DNA of 64,000 nt from Alysiella filiformis (GCF_014054525.1 NZ_CP059564.1:444357-508356); one strand, 5' to 3'. Shown: positions 19,822-30,678, counted from the stretch's first letter. Translations and numbers: made by a program. Notes: generated by a model from the sequence alone, not told the origin.

Positions 19822-22800
19822 ATGAATGTCATCTTTATTTCCCAATGCCAGAAAAAAGCGCTTTCTCGCACTCGTAAAATACTGGACGCTTATGCCAATC
19901 GTATAGGCGATAACACTTGGCAAACGGCAATCACCGAAGAGGGCTTAATGATGGTCAAAAAATTATTACGCCAAACAGTGAGTAAAAATACCGCCGTGAG
20001 TTGCCATCGTATTGTTACCAGAAATCGCACACAATTGGTTTGGATAGTTGGCAGTAAATCACAATTTAATGAAAATGGTTTTGTGCCTGTAAATCGTACC
20101 CAAAAAGACTTTTCTATCTATCAAGACAATCATTTATGGCAAAACTTGCCTGTTATTGCGTTGGCTTCGGCAATAGCAGGGCTATTTCACGATTTTGGAA
20201 AGGCCAATGATTTATTTCAACAAAAATTAAATCCAAAGATTAAAACCAAAAATTATGAACCCTATCGCCACGAGTGGGTCTCTTTTCAATTATTTATCAG
20301 CTTTGCTAAAAATAAAAGCAATGAACAATGGCTTGATTTATTAGCCAATCCCAAAAATATTGATGAAACCGCCATCATCAAAAACATTGATGACAAAAAT
20401 AATTTTAAGGCATTTGCTCAATTAAGCGATTTTGCTAAATTGGTTGCTTGGTTGATTGTTTCTCATCATCGCTTATTGCATTATCCATCTCATCAAGACA
20501 ATAATCCTTCATTTGATTTACTTAATAAATATAATGATATTTATAACTTGCTAGATATGAATTGGAATTCATCAAATTATGATAAATTTGATAACAATAC
20601 CAAACAATTAAATTGGCAATTTAATAATGGCTTACCTTTTAATAGTACAAAATGGCAAACCAAAGCCCAAGAAATTGCCAAAAATGCCTTAAATCATTTA
20701 AGTCAGCTCAATGATTTTCATTGGGAAAATGACCATTTGACGACTCATTTGGCTCGTTTGGCATTGATGTATGCTGACCATCATTATTCATCACAAAATG
20801 CCAACACTTATTTTCAAGACCTCAATTATTGCGTCTATGCCAATACTGATAAAAATCATCAATATAAACAAACTCTTGATGAACATAATATTATGGTGGC
20901 TCATCACGCCCATCAATTTAGCCAAAAATTACCCTTATTGATATCCAATTTGCCCTATCTTCATTCCAATAAAACATTAGAAAATGGCTTACCAACCAAT
21001 CCAAATGAAACACAAAATTATGAATGGCAAAATCAATCTTATCATCTTGCCAAAACTTTAAGCATTCGTGCCAATGAATGCGGTTTTTTTGGTATCAATA
21101 TGGCTTCCACAGGTAAAGGTAAAACCCTTGCCAATGCTCGGATTATGTATGCTTTGGCAGATAAGCAAACAGGATTGCGATTAAGTATTGCGTTGGGACT
21201 TCGCACTTTAAGTCTGCAAACAGGCAGTGCCTTAAAATCTTTATTAAACATTGATGATGAAATCGCCACTTTAATTGGTTCAAATGCGGTTTTGCAATTA
21301 TTTAATAAAAATAATGAAACACACAATACAAAGTTATTAAAACAACAACAGCAATTATTGGAGGATTTAGAACGCACCACATTAGCTTATCGTGGCAGTG
21401 AAAGTTTAGATGACGATAATGAATTGGAATCATTTGACATTGATTACGATGATGTTGCATTAGATGAAAAAGACCCACTTTATCAACTGTTTAAAAATAA
21501 ACCAAAATACCAAAAGCTATTGCACGCTCCCATTGTGGTCAGCACCATTGATTATTTAATGCCTGCTACTGAAAGTTTGCGTGGTGGCAAGCATATTGTA
21601 CCAATGCTTCGTTTACTAAGCAGTGATTTGGTGCTTGATGAACCTGATGAATTTGGCATTGATGATTGGTTTGCTTTAACTCGTTTGGTGCATTGGGCAG
21701 GAATGCTGGGTTCAAAAGTATTGTTATCCAGTGCCACCATTGCTCCTGCTATGGCACAAACTTTATTTGAAACCTATCAAAATGGTCGTCAAATTTATCA
21801 AAAAAATATGTCGGGACACCATCAGCATAAACCGATTGTATGTGCTTGGTTTGATGAATTTGGTGTGCAAAGCAATGAAATTGGTAATAATGAAGAATAC
21901 AAAAAACAACACGGTCAATTTATTAAAAAACGCATTGGTAAGTTACAACAAAATCAAAATATCAGCCAGCGTGCTAAAATTGTGCCTATCATTAAGGAAA
22001 ACCCAAATGATACCGTTTTTAAAGCAATGGCAGACACCATTTTTAAAACCATATTAACCGCCCATCAATCACACCATCAATCAAATAATGACATTTATAT
22101 TTCTTTTGGTGTGGTGCGATTTGCCAATATCAATCCTTTGGTAGCAGTTGCTCAATTATTAATAAGTAAAGATTTGCCCCAAGATTATTGTGTTCATTAT
22201 TGCATCTATCACAGTCAATTTACTTTGGCAAAGCGTTCTTTGATTGAAAATAAACTAGATAGACTATTAAACCGCAAAGATACCAATGCTATTTTTGAGC
22301 AGCCTGAAATCAACAACGCCATCAATCAAAATCCCAACGCCAAACACCATATTTTTGTAGTGTTGGCGACTTCGGTGTGTGAAGTGGGACGAGACCACGA
22401 TTATGATTGGGCGATTGCCGAACCCAGCTCTATGCGTTCTTTAATTCAATTATCAGGGCGAGTGCAACGACACAGAAAACAAGCTGTTAATTGTGAAAAC
22501 ATTTTTATTTTAAATGAAAACATTAAGGCATTAAAAGGCAAAAGCATTGCTTATCATCGTCCTGGTTTTGAAACTAAAAAATATTCATTGGTTCATCATC
22601 AATTAGACCAATTATTAAAACCAGAACACTATCAAAACATCAATGCCATTGTTTCTATTGCACGAGTGAATCCTAGTCCAAGTCCCTATCAAAACTTGAT
22701 TCAATTGGAACACAGCGTACAATGGGCGTATTTGGCAGGCGAAAATGGCGAGAATAATTGTGCCAATATTTGGTTTAAACAGCCTGTCAATTGGCTTGGC

Positions 22801-23142
22801 GAAATACAAAGACAACAGCCTTTTCGTCAATCCTCTCCTGAAATTTCAATGGTCTATCAAGATAATTCTCGTGGTTTTTTATCGTGGTTCGAATACAAAT
22901 ATACTGATAACAACCAGTTAATAGAAAGTAGCAAGATTATTGATATTGGTGATTTAAATTTTGGTAAAAATAGCCACAGTTGGTTTGAATACGATGATGG
23001 GCAAATTTATGATGAATTGGTACAACTGCTTAATAAACCAATGGCTTATATACAAAAAGTATATGGGCAAATTCAAGTTGCAAACAATGATAAACAATTG
23101 TATTATCAACCTATATTGGGTGTTTTTGCAAAAACAGAATAA
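19822..23142 (+). CDS. cas3: Cas2-Cas3 fusion nuclease-helicase (type I-F)
   Basis: A 1106-residue protein. An N-terminal Cas2-like domain (about 1-95, MNVIFISQCQKKALSRTRKI) is characteristic of I-F. It is followed by an HD nuclease domain with GLFHDFGKAND (H123, D124) and later SHHRLLHYP, and a superfamily 2 helicase with Walker A ASTGKGKT (428-435), DEPD box (606-609), SSAT motif III and motif VI QLSGRVQRHR (about 876-885). Cas3 is recruited by the Csy complex to unwind and degrade target DNA. A ribosome-binding site (AAAGGAAAATCA) lies 13 bp after cas1. All catalytic motifs look intact. Confidence 0.97.
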   Translation: MNVIFISQCQKKALSRTRKILDAYANRIGDNTWQTAITEEGLMMVKKLLRQTVSKNTAVSCHRIVTRNRTQLVWIVGSKSQFNENGFVPVNRTQKDFSIYQDNHLWQNLPVIALASAIAGLFHDFGKANDLFQQKLNPKIKTKNYEPYRHEWVSFQLFISFAKNKSNEQWLDLLANPKNIDETAIIKNIDDKNNFKAFAQLSDFAKLVAWLIVSHHRLLHYPSHQDNNPSFDLLNKYNDIYNLLDMNWNSSNYDKFDNNTKQLNWQFNNGLPFNSTKWQTKAQEIAKNALNHLSQLNDFHWENDHLTTHLARLALMYADHHYSSQNANTYFQDLNYCVYANTDKNHQYKQTLDEHNIMVAHHAHQFSQKLPLLISNLPYLHSNKTLENGLPTNPNETQNYEWQNQSYHLAKTLSIRANECGFFGINMASTGKGKTLANARIMYALADKQTGLRLSIALGLRTLSLQTGSALKSLLNIDDEIATLIGSNAVLQLFNKNNETHNTKLLKQQQQLLEDLERTTLAYRGSESLDDDNELESFDIDYDDVALDEKDPLYQLFKNKPKYQKLLHAPIVVSTIDYLMPATESLRGGKHIVPMLRLLSSDLVLDEPDEFGIDDWFALTRLVHWAGMLGSKVLLSSATIAPAMAQTLFETYQNGRQIYQKNMSGHHQHKPIVCAWFDEFGVQSNEIGNNEEYKKQHGQFIKKRIGKLQQNQNISQRAKIVPIIKENPNDTVFKAMADTIFKTILTAHQSHHQSNNDIYISFGVVRFANINPLVAVAQLLISKDLPQDYCVHYCIYHSQFTLAKRSLIENKLDRLLNRKDTNAIFEQPEINNAINQNPNAKHHIFVVLATSVCEVGRDHDYDWAIAEPSSMRSLIQLSGRVQRHRKQAVNCENIFILNENIKALKGKSIAYHRPGFETKKYSLVHHQLDQLLKPEHYQNINAIVSIARVNPSPSPYQNLIQLEHSVQWAYLAGENGENNCANIWFKQPVNWLGEIQRQQPFRQSSPEISMVYQDNSRGFLSWFEYKYTDNNQLIESSKIIDIGDLNFGKNSHSWFEYDDGQIYDELVQLLNKPMAYIQKVYGQIQVANNDKQLYYQPILGVFAKTE

Positions 23143-23151
23143 AGGGCTTAA

Positions 23152-24444
23152 ATGATGATAGATGAAACAAAAATGATTCAATTGACACAAGAGGCAATAT
23201 CGGCATTTTTATCTGATAAAATTGCCAAAACCATTGAGCAAAAACAAAAGAAAGAAAAAGAGAAATTTACCGCAGAAAATGAACAAGAAATTCGTGAAAA
23301 ATATGAAGCCAGTTATTGGCTGAATTATGTTGTACAAAATATTGATAAGGTGTTTTTGAATGTTAGCCATATTGCTAAATTAACTCATTCTAGCAGTCAA
23401 GCGATTAACATTAAAGATGCCATTAAACAGGATAAATATTGCCATTTAATCAGCACACAAACCGCTAATGCAACTATGTTGGATAGAGGTTATGCCGATG
23501 CCAAATTTGCACCGATTGCCGAATTTTTGACTTACCCTGTTGAAAATACAGACAAACAACTGGGCGAGATTTTATGTGAAAATGAGCAATGTTTTGCCAA
23601 AATTTGTGATGACGAAACACAAAGAATAATATGGCGAGATACCATTAAAGGTGCATATATTGCCCAAAAATTAAGTTCCCACACTTTAGCAAAACAAATT
23701 TATGTGCCTGTATCTGATGATTGTGAATATCATTTATTATCGCCAATGTATTCTAGCTCATTGGCACAGCATATTTTTGAAAGCATTAAAAATGCCCACG
23801 ATAAAGATAATCCTGCCAAACTTGCCAAACAAAAAGGCGAATATCATCAAAATGAAAGCATTTATTTTCCCAATATTGCCACACTTGCCACCACCAAAAG
23901 CAATCATCAAAATGTGTCATTTTTAAACAATCAAAGAAGTGGGCAATTATATCTATTTTCAGCACAAGCACCAAAAATCAAACACAATCCCAATCCACCA
24001 AGCACTATAGAGCGTTTATTAAGTTTGTGTTATTTTGACTGCCAAGACGAATTAAAAGAAATCAGAAATTTATTATCTGTGGTGGATAAAAAAGCGCTTT
24101 TTTTGAATGATGATAGAAAAAATGCTTTAATTGAACATATTCAAACCATTGGCGAACATATTTTAAATCAAATGTCTGTGATTTATTACAGTCAGCCAAG
24201 CGGTTGGACAAAAGATATTGATATGCCAATCGCATTAAAGCTCTTTTTGGATAAAGAAGCAAATCGGCAATTTTCTTTTTCCCAGCCTGAATTGATGAAA
24301 CAAATCACACAATTATCCACCCCAATTGCTAAGTGGATAAGTGAAAAAACCCATCAAAATCGCATTTTGGCATTAGAAAAAGTTTATATGAAAATCATCA
24401 ATGTGGTATTGCAATCGCATTATTGGGTATTACAAGCGGAGTAA
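23152..24444 (+). CDS. cas8f: Cas8f (Csy1), large subunit of the I-F surveillance complex
   Basis: A 430-residue protein, close to the usual length for Csy1. Recognisable segments are an N-terminal helical, Lys/Glu-rich stretch (about 20-45), the ANATMLDRGYADAKFAP-type region, YHQNESIYFPNIATLATTKS and the C-terminal part ending YWVLQAE. In the family Cas8f sits at the 5' handle of the crRNA with Cas5f and reads the CC PAM. It starts 9 bp after the cas3 stop with AAAGGGC upstream; ATG at 23152 or 23155 are equally possible. Confidence 0.93.
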   Translation: MMIDETKMIQLTQEAISAFLSDKIAKTIEQKQKKEKEKFTAENEQEIREKYEASYWLNYVVQNIDKVFLNVSHIAKLTHSSSQAINIKDAIKQDKYCHLISTQTANATMLDRGYADAKFAPIAEFLTYPVENTDKQLGEILCENEQCFAKICDDETQRIIWRDTIKGAYIAQKLSSHTLAKQIYVPVSDDCEYHLLSPMYSSSLAQHIFESIKNAHDKDNPAKLAKQKGEYHQNESIYFPNIATLATTKSNHQNVSFLNNQRSGQLYLFSAQAPKIKHNPNPPSTIERLLSLCYFDCQDELKEIRNLLSVVDKKALFLNDDRKNALIEHIQTIGEHILNQMSVIYYSQPSGWTKDIDMPIALKLFLDKEANRQFSFSQPELMKQITQLSTPIAKWISEKTHQNRILALEKVYMKIINVVLQSHYWVLQAE

Positions 24445-24447
24445 AAA

Positions 24448-25428
24448 ATGGCATCATACATTTTGTTAGAAAGGCTTAAAGTAGAAAATGCCAATGCACT
24501 GGCGGGTATGACTTATGGCTTTCCTGCACTCACTTCTTTTTTGGGTTTTACCCACGCTTTATCACGAAAATTTAGCGCAGAATTTGGGAATGCTTTTACA
24601 GGCTGTGCTATTTTTTGCCACGATTATGAATTAAATGCTTATCAAGATTATTATATTAAGTTCATTCAAAATCGTTGTCCGCCTTCTACTTTAAAAGGCA
24701 AAAGTGCTGATGCCAAAAGCCCCGCACCCATTATTGAAGAAGCCAAAATGGATATGACGATATCTGTATTATTGCAATGTGATAAGTCCCTATCTACCAA
24801 TCTTGATAATATAAAAAATTATATTCTTCGCCTTAAACAATGGATTTATTCTTCTCGTTTGGCAGGGGGTTCTATCCATCATATCAATGACATTAAACTA
24901 TTGGGCGATGATATTAAAAAATTAAAAAAATATATCTTGCCCAGTTTTGTATTATTAGATGCCAGCCATTATTTACAAGAACACGAACAATATTATCTAA
25001 ATCATCATATTGATAAAAATACCTTTGACAGATGGACAGACTTTTTTGCATTTAAATATCAAGCCATTCAAAATCATAATGATGACAGCGATGAACACAA
25101 TGAAGTCCTCTGGCAACGCATTATTCCACCTAATAAAAAAGGTTGGATTGTACCGTTAATGCTTGGATTTAAAGGCATTAGCCCATTATATCCACCAGAG
25201 CAAGTAGAAAATTTGCGAGACCACCGTTATCCATTTCGTTTTGTGGAAGCCATTCACGGTTTGGGTGAATGGAAAAGCAGTCATCGTATTGATGATATCC
25301 AAAGTTTGATTTGGCGATATGATTGCCGTGATGAATGGTATTTATGTCGCCAAAAACCGCAAATCCAGCAACCGCTTTTTGATGTCAATCAGATATTTAA
25401 TGATGACGAAGAAGACCTTCAATTTTAA
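24448..25428 (+). CDS. cas5f: Cas5f (Csy2)
   Basis: A 326-residue RAMP-fold protein, the normal Csy2 length. It starts with ILLERLKVENANALAGMTYG FPALTSFLGF-type sequence, then ALSRKFSAEFG; further on come a Lys-rich loop, SRLAGGSIHHI and a C-terminal GWIVPLMLGFKGISPLY and RFVEAIHGLGEW. These are diagnostic of Csy2. It forms the crRNA 5' cap with Cas8f. Only 3 bp separate it from cas8f, with a GGAG site inside the upstream gene. Confidence 0.95.
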   Translation: MASYILLERLKVENANALAGMTYGFPALTSFLGFTHALSRKFSAEFGNAFTGCAIFCHDYELNAYQDYYIKFIQNRCPPSTLKGKSADAKSPAPIIEEAKMDMTISVLLQCDKSLSTNLDNIKNYILRLKQWIYSSRLAGGSIHHINDIKLLGDDIKKLKKYILPSFVLLDASHYLQEHEQYYLNHHIDKNTFDRWTDFFAFKYQAIQNHNDDSDEHNEVLWQRIIPPNKKGWIVPLMLGFKGISPLYPPEQVENLRDHRYPFRFVEAIHGLGEWKSSHRIDDIQSLIWRYDCRDEWYLCRQKPQIQQPLFDVNQIFNDDEEDLQF

Positions 25429-25477
25429 CCCATTTTGCATTTAATCTTTTAATTTTCATTGAATTGGAGTAAGTATT

Positions 25478-26530
25478 ATGGCAAAAGTAAGCAAAAAGAA
25501 AACCAATGGCGAAAATAATGCCCCTGTACCAAGTGTATTGGCATTTAGTCGCAAAATTGAACCCTCCGATGGCTTAATGCAAGCAGGTCTTTGGAATGCT
25601 GATGTGGCACAATTTTCCAAGCAAACTTGGCAAAATATTGAATTGCACGATAAGAGCAACCGTGGTGTTAAAAGCCAATACGGTGTGGCAGATGAAGAAA
25701 AGTCCCAACCCAATTTGGTGCGTGGCGATGATGCCAGCTTGCCACCGCATTTAGATACTTTAAAAGTGTCTTTTACGGTAAAATTTTTGGGCGATATTGC
25801 CACCGCCACAACCAATAATGAGCCTAACTTTGGTATTAAGCTGACTGAAAAATTCAAAGTCTATCAAGATGAAATTGGATTTTTACCATTGGCTCGCCGT
25901 TATGCCTATAATTTGGTAAATGGTCGGTTTTTGTGGCGAAATCGTGTTGGAGCGGAAAGTATCATTGTGCGTATTTATAATACCGAAAATCCAAAGCAAG
26001 AATGGATTTTTGATAATGCACGCACAATGCCATTAAATGATTTTGAGGTAGAAAACACAAAACTTGATGAATTGGCAAATTGTATTGCCGAAAGTTTTAA
26101 AACAGGGCAGTATTTATTATTGGGCGTAGAAGCCTTTGTCAAAGTAGGTTTGGGGCAACGGGTATTTCCATCACAACAAATGCGTGAAAAAGATAAAGAC
26201 AATAAATCCAAATTCTTATATCAAATCAAAACCCAAAATGGTTTGTGTGCAGGCTTACATTCTGAAAAAATTGGCAATGCCATTCGCACTATTGATACTT
26301 GGTATGAATTACCTAAAGATGATTTATTGGACAAATCTGTTGTGCAGGCGATTGCCATTGAGCCTTATGGTTCTGTGCCAACACAAGGTCAAGCTTATCG
26401 CACCAGCAAAACTGATTTGTACAGTTTGATGGCAAATTGGTTAAGTGATGATGATAATATTAGCACCGAACAGAAGCATTTTGTGGTGGCAAATCTGATT
26501 CGTGGTGGCGTATTTGGTGGCAAAGAATGA
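25478..26530 (+). CDS. cas7f: Cas7f (Csy3), backbone subunit
   Basis: A 350-residue protein typical of Csy3. The N terminus has PSVLAFSRKIEPSDGLM; then GVKSQYGVADEEK, FLPLARRYAYNLVNGRFLWRN (split here into two recognised motifs, LPLARRYAYN and NGRFLWRNR), and the C-terminal SLMANWLSDD. Six copies line the crRNA in the I-F complex. It is preceded by 49 bp and GGAGTAAG. It overlaps cas6f by 4 bp. Confidence 0.96.
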   Translation: MAKVSKKKTNGENNAPVPSVLAFSRKIEPSDGLMQAGLWNADVAQFSKQTWQNIELHDKSNRGVKSQYGVADEEKSQPNLVRGDDASLPPHLDTLKVSFTVKFLGDIATATTNNEPNFGIKLTEKFKVYQDEIGFLPLARRYAYNLVNGRFLWRNRVGAESIIVRIYNTENPKQEWIFDNARTMPLNDFEVENTKLDELANCIAESFKTGQYLLLGVEAFVKVGLGQRVFPSQQMREKDKDNKSKFLYQIKTQNGLCAGLHSEKIGNAIRTIDTWYELPKDDLLDKSVVQAIAIEPYGSVPTQGQAYRTSKTDLYSLMANWLSDDDNISTEQKHFVVANLIRGGVFGGKE

Positions 26531-27108
26531 TGAAATTTTATCAAGAACTCACGCTCTTGCCTGATGAAGAAAATGATTTGTACTTTTTGTGGAGCAAGAT
26601 TTACACCCAAATCCACATTGCTTTGGCGGATAGACAAAATAAGTACGGCAATCAAACGATTGGGGTATCTTTTCCCCAATATCGCTGCGGTAAAGATTTT
26701 GGCACACTTGGGGCAAAACTGCGTGTGTTTGCCCCAAGTGAAGATGAGTTAAATCAGCTCAATCTGGCACAATGGCTGGGCAGATTAGGCGATTATGTAC
26801 ATTTAAAATCGGTGCAAGCCGTACCGCAACATCATCGCCACGCCATTTTTAAACGCCATCGCCCCAAAGAATTGCAAAAAGTGGCACAGCGTTTTGCGGA
26901 TTTTAAAGGCATTGATTTTCAGACAGCCTTAATTCACTGCCAAACACACAAAATCCAATTGCCCCATTACCCTTTTATTGAGCTATTTAGCCAAAGTAAT
27001 CAGACCAAATTCACATTGAATATTGGCAAACACCCAGTTTCAGAACCGCAAATAGGCACATTCAACAGCTATGGTTTAAGCCTCAATGCGAGCGTACCCG
27101 ATTTTTAA
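26527..27108 (+). CDS. cas6f: Cas6f (Csy4), crRNA-processing endoribonuclease
   Basis: A 193-residue protein. The catalytic His corresponds to H30 (KIYTQIHIAL, matching H29 of P. aeruginosa Csy4). The active-site Ser/Tyr region is ELFSQSNQTKFTL, and the C-terminal SYGLSLNASVPDF is the family signature. A basic helix (about 100-116, HRHAIFKRHRPKELQK) would grip the repeat hairpin. It cleaves pre-crRNA at the base of the CGACC/GGTCG stem and stays on the 3' end. It is the last gene of the cas operon, overlapping cas7f by ATGA. Confidence 0.96.
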   Translation: MMKFYQELTLLPDEENDLYFLWSKIYTQIHIALADRQNKYGNQTIGVSFPQYRCGKDFGTLGAKLRVFAPSEDELNQLNLAQWLGRLGDYVHLKSVQAVPQHHRHAIFKRHRPKELQKVAQRFADFKGIDFQTALIHCQTHKIQLPHYPFIELFSQSNQTKFTLNIGKHPVSEPQIGTFNSYGLSLNASVPDF

Positions 27109-27118
27109 AACACAAAAA

Positions 27119-27164
27119 TTCAGGCTGCCTGAAAACGCATCAAACACGTTTCAGGCAGCCTGAA
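27119..27164. terminator. DUS hairpin at the right border of the CRISPR-Cas locus
   Basis: A perfect DUS inverted repeat around the loop CATCAAACA, between convergent cas6f and ileS. It is the twin of 15089-15134 (44 of 46 positions identical). Confidence 0.8.
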
Positions 27165-27186
27165 TTTCATTTCAACAACAAATCAA

Positions 27187-29970
27187 TCACGCATAATCGC
27201 GTTGTTCGCCCTGTCCTTCAATGTTGTCCACGCAACGGGCGCAAACGGTTTCGTGTCCTGCCACCGTGCCTACGCTGTCGGTGTAGTGCCAGCAGCGTTC
27301 GCATTTGGGCGATTCGGTCGCTTTCACTTGGGCAGACAATTCATCGCCCAAACGCAATTCAATTTGCGACACCAGCATCACAAATTTCAGCTCATCGCCC
27401 AAAGTTGCCAGCACCGAATGCACGTTTTCGGGTGCGGTCAAGACCACTTCGGCTTGCAACGATGAACCCACCGATTTGTCCACGCGCAATGGCTCAATGG
27501 CGGCATTGACCACCGTACGCGCTTCGCGGATTGCCGTCCATTTTTGCAGCAAAGCCGTTTCGCTGGCGGCTGGCATGGTGGGGAAGTCGTGCAGGGTGTG
27601 GTACAACACGCTGTCTTCTTCGCCGCCACCGATGATGTCCCAAGCCTCTTCTGCCGTGAAACACAGCACGGGCGACATCAACAACACAAAACTGCGTGTG
27701 ATGTGATACAGCGCGGTTTGGGCTGAACGGCGGGCGTGTCCGTCTGTTTTGGTGGTGTAGAGGCGGTCTTTCAAAATGTCCAAATAGAACGCGCCCAAAT
27801 CTTCGGAACAAAATTGCACCAAATCTTGCACGGCAAAGTGGAAGGCATAGCGTGGATAGTAATCGCCAGCCACGCGCTCTTGCAGTTGTCGCGCCAGCAA
27901 CACGGCATAGCGGTCAATTTCCACCATGTCGGCAAACGGCACGGCGTGTTCTATGGGGCTGAAATCTTTCAAATTGGCAAACAGGAAACTCAATGTGTTG
28001 CGAATGCGGCGGTAGCGTTCGGCAACGCGTTTCAAAATTTCTTTGGAAATGGACAATTCGCCTGAATAATCGGTGCCTGCCGTCCACAAACGCAAAATGT
28101 CTGCGCCAAATTCGTTCAACACTTCTTGTGGCGCAACCACATTGCCCATGGATTTGGACATTTTGTAGCCTTTTTCGTCCACCACAAAGCCGTGTGTGAG
28201 CAGTTGTTTGTAGGGCGCACGTCCCACTGTCGCGCAGCCTGTGAGCATGGACGATTGAAACCAGCCGCGATGTTGGTCGCTGCCTTCTAAATACAAATCG
28301 GCTGGATAGGCGAGTTCGGGGCGTTGTTTGACAACGGAATAGTGGGTGCTGCCTGAATCAAACCACACGTCCATGGTGTCGTTCAATTTGTCGTAGTTTT
28401 CGCAATCTTCGGGCGACAAGATTTCGGCTTTGTCTAATTCAAACCATGCGTTGATGCCGCCTTTTTCTATTTTTTGGGCGATGGTTTCCAAATATTCGGC
28501 TGAATTGGGGTGCAATTCGCCTGTTTCTTTGTGCACAAAGAAGGTCATGGGCGTACCCCAAAAACGTTGGCGCGATACCACCCAGTCGGGGCGACCTTCA
28601 ATCATGGCTTGCAGGCGGGCGCGTCCCCACGCGGGGAAAAATTCGGTGTCATCTACGGCTTTGAGCGCGTGATTGCGCAATGTGTTGCCTGATGTGCCTG
28701 CTTTGTCCATGCCGATGAACCATTGAGCGGTGGCACGGTAAATCAGGGGGGTTTTGTGTCGCCAGCAGTGGGCGTAGCTGTGTTCTATTTTTTTGTTTGC
28801 CAGTAAAACTTGGTTTTCAGCCAGCCAATCAATGATGATGGCATTGGCTTCCCACACGGTTTTGCCTGCCACGCGCGGCACTTCGGAGATGTAGCGTCCT
28901 TCGCCATTAACGGGGTTGTACAGCTCTATGCCGTAAAGTTTGCAAACGTGGTAGTCTTCCAAACCGTGTGCTGGCGCGGTGTGTACCAAGCCTGTACCTG
29001 CTTCGGTGGTAACGTGGTCGCCCAGCAAAATGGGAATGTCGCGTTCCCAAAATGGGTGTTGGAGCAACAGGTTTTCCAATTTCGCGCCTGTGGTTTCGGC
29101 TTTCAGGCTGCCTGAAACGCCATATCGCGCCAAAGCCTGCTCTGCCAAATCTTTTGCCAAAACGATGTGTTTGTCGCCCAAATCGTGCAGTTGATACACG
29201 ATTTCTGTGCCTGCGGAAACGGCTTGGCTGGCAGGTAAAGTCCAAGGGGTGGTCGTCCAAATCACGGCAAAGCATTTGCCCAAATCGCTTTCAGGCAGCC
29301 CAAAAGCTTTTGCCAACGCGCTGGTGTTTTGAAATGGGTATGCCACATCAATGGCGTGGGAAACTTTGTCTTTGTATTCCACTTCGGCTTCTGCCAAAGA
29401 TGAGCCGCAATCCAAGCAAAATTGCACGGGTTTTGCGCCGCGATACAAATAACCTGCTTTGTAAATTTCGCCCAAAGTGCGGACGGTATCGGCTTCGGTT
29501 TGGTAATCCATGGTGCGATAGGGGTTGTCCCAATCGCCCATCACGCCCAAGCGGATAAAGTCTTTTTTCTGACGTGCGATTTGTTCGCTGGCGTATTCGC
29601 GGCACAATTCGCGAAAACGCGATGGCGGCATGTCTTTGCCGTGCAATTTTTCCACCATCACTTCAATGGGCAAACCGTGGCAATCCCAACCAGGGACGTA
29701 GGGCGCGTCAAAGCCAGCCAGCGTTTTGCTGCGCACAATCACGTCTTTCAAAATTTTGTTTACGGCGTGTCCGATGTGAATGTCGCCATTGGCATAGGGG
29801 GGGCCATCGTGCAAAATGAATTTGGGGCGACCTTGGGCAATTTGGCGCAATTTTTGGTAGCGTTTTTCGTCTTGCCATTGTTTGACCCAAGCGGGTTCGC
29901 GCTTGGCTAAATTGCCGCGCATGGGAAAGGGCGATTCAAATAGGTTTACGGTTTGGGAATAGTCGGTCAT
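27187..29970 (-). CDS. ileS: Isoleucyl-tRNA synthetase
   Basis: A 927-residue class I synthetase that charges tRNA-Ile. It has the HIGH signature at residues 65-68 ([13 protein letters not shown]), an editing domain in the middle ([25 protein letters not shown]), the KMSKS motif ([10 protein letters not shown], near residue 600) and a C-terminal zinc finger CERCWHY...CARC. Length and domains are standard for the bacterial type. It is convergent with the cas operon. The frame contains DUS-derived codons in several places without disruption. Confidence 0.97.
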   Translation of the reverse strand: MTDYSQTVNLFESPFPMRGNLAKREPAWVKQWQDEKRYQKLRQIAQGRPKFILHDGPPYANGDIHIGHAVNKILKDVIVRSKTLAGFDAPYVPGWDCHGLPIEVMVEKLHGKDMPPSRFRELCREYASEQIARQKKDFIRLGVMGDWDNPYRTMDYQTEADTVRTLGEIYKAGYLYRGAKPVQFCLDCGSSLAEAEVEYKDKVSHAIDVAYPFQNTSALAKAFGLPESDLGKCFAVIWTTTPWTLPASQAVSAGTEIVYQLHDLGDKHIVLAKDLAEQALARYGVSGSLKAETTGAKLENLLLQHPFWERDIPILLGDHVTTEAGTGLVHTAPAHGLEDYHVCKLYGIELYNPVNGEGRYISEVPRVAGKTVWEANAIIIDWLAENQVLLANKKIEHSYAHCWRHKTPLIYRATAQWFIGMDKAGTSGNTLRNHALKAVDDTEFFPAWGRARLQAMIEGRPDWVVSRQRFWGTPMTFFVHKETGELHPNSAEYLETIAQKIEKGGINAWFELDKAEILSPEDCENYDKLNDTMDVWFDSGSTHYSVVKQRPELAYPADLYLEGSDQHRGWFQSSMLTGCATVGRAPYKQLLTHGFVVDEKGYKMSKSMGNVVAPQEVLNEFGADILRLWTAGTDYSGELSISKEILKRVAERYRRIRNTLSFLFANLKDFSPIEHAVPFADMVEIDRYAVLLARQLQERVAGDYYPRYAFHFAVQDLVQFCSEDLGAFYLDILKDRLYTTKTDGHARRSAQTALYHITRSFVLLMSPVLCFTAEEAWDIIGGGEEDSVLYHTLHDFPTMPAASETALLQKWTAIREARTVVNAAIEPLRVDKSVGSSLQAEVVLTAPENVHSVLATLGDELKFVMLVSQIELRLGDELSAQVKATESPKCERCWHYTDSVGTVAGHETVCARCVDNIEGQGEQRDYA

Positions 29971-30252
29971 GGTTTTGGCTCATGTTGTGAAATGTGGGGA
30001 AAATCCAAAAGGCAGCCTGAAAAATCGGCAGATATGCGTTAAAAATCGCATATTTTGTTAAAAAACGCGCATTCAGGCTGCCTGAATAAAGTCGTTCATT
30101 TTATAAGGATTTAGCCTGCCTGAAAAGCGCGTTATCGTGTAAAGCGCGAAGTAAAGTTCAGTTAAACGAATAACATGGGACTACATTTTCCCAAACGCTT
30201 GGACTATACTGTTTGCACTTCAACAACACATTCACACAAAAGGAAAATCATC
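29971..30252 (+). other. Intergenic region ileS / MliC-like cluster
   Basis: 282 bp with DUS copies at about 30013, 30073 and 30113 and a possible -10 (TATACT, about 30205) upstream of the lipoprotein gene. No gene seen. Confidence 0.4.
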
Positions 30253-30678
30253 ATGCAAAAACGTGTTTTGTGTCTCATCGCCAGCGCATTGGCATTGGCA
30301 GCTTGTACCCACCCACAAGCCCCCGTCTCCACATCAACATCAGCCACCCCCACACCAACTGTGGCAGCTCCCGACAATCGCCCCATTGGCGCACCCAATG
30401 CCGCCACGCAAGCACCCGACCAAGTATTCAGTTGCCGCAATGGTGCAACCTTAACCGTACGCCACAATGTTGGCACGGACAAAATCCGCTTGTTTGTGAA
30501 CACCATTGAAAGCAGCACCATTTTGAGTGCCGCACCAGCAGGTTCGGGCGTGCGCTACACCAACGACAATGGTTTTTACAACCGCCCCACCGAATTTCAT
30601 TTTAAAGGCAAGGAAGGCAATTTCAGCTTCCAAGACCCTTATGGCAATAAAGTGAACACCACTTGCCGCAGCAAATGA
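30253..30678 (+). CDS. MliC-like lipoprotein, paralogue 1
   Basis: A 141-residue lipoprotein. It has a signal peptide with lipobox LAAC (cleavage before Cys 18), a Pro/Thr/Ser linker (about 19-58) and a C-terminal domain with FSCRNGATLTVRHNVGTDKI and the end NKVNTTCRSK. The two conserved cysteines and the beta pattern resemble MliC/PliC inhibitors of C-type lysozyme; inhibitor activity is inference. The ATG at 30253 follows AAAGGAAAATCATC. It is first of three tandem paralogues (next at 30732 and 31162). Confidence 0.75.
   Translation: MQKRVLCLIASALALAACTHPQAPVSTSTSATPTPTVAAPDNRPIGAPNAATQAPDQVFSCRNGATLTVRHNVGTDKIRLFVNTIESSTILSAAPAGSGVRYTNDNGFYNRPTEFHFKGKEGNFSFQDPYGNKVNTTCRSK

Noticed and set aside
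15294-27164. Idea that the I-F system is a transposon-associated (Tn7-like) variant
   Set aside because: cas1 and full cas2-3 with intact catalytic motifs are present, no tnsABC/tniQ genes are seen, and cas8f and cas5f are separate.
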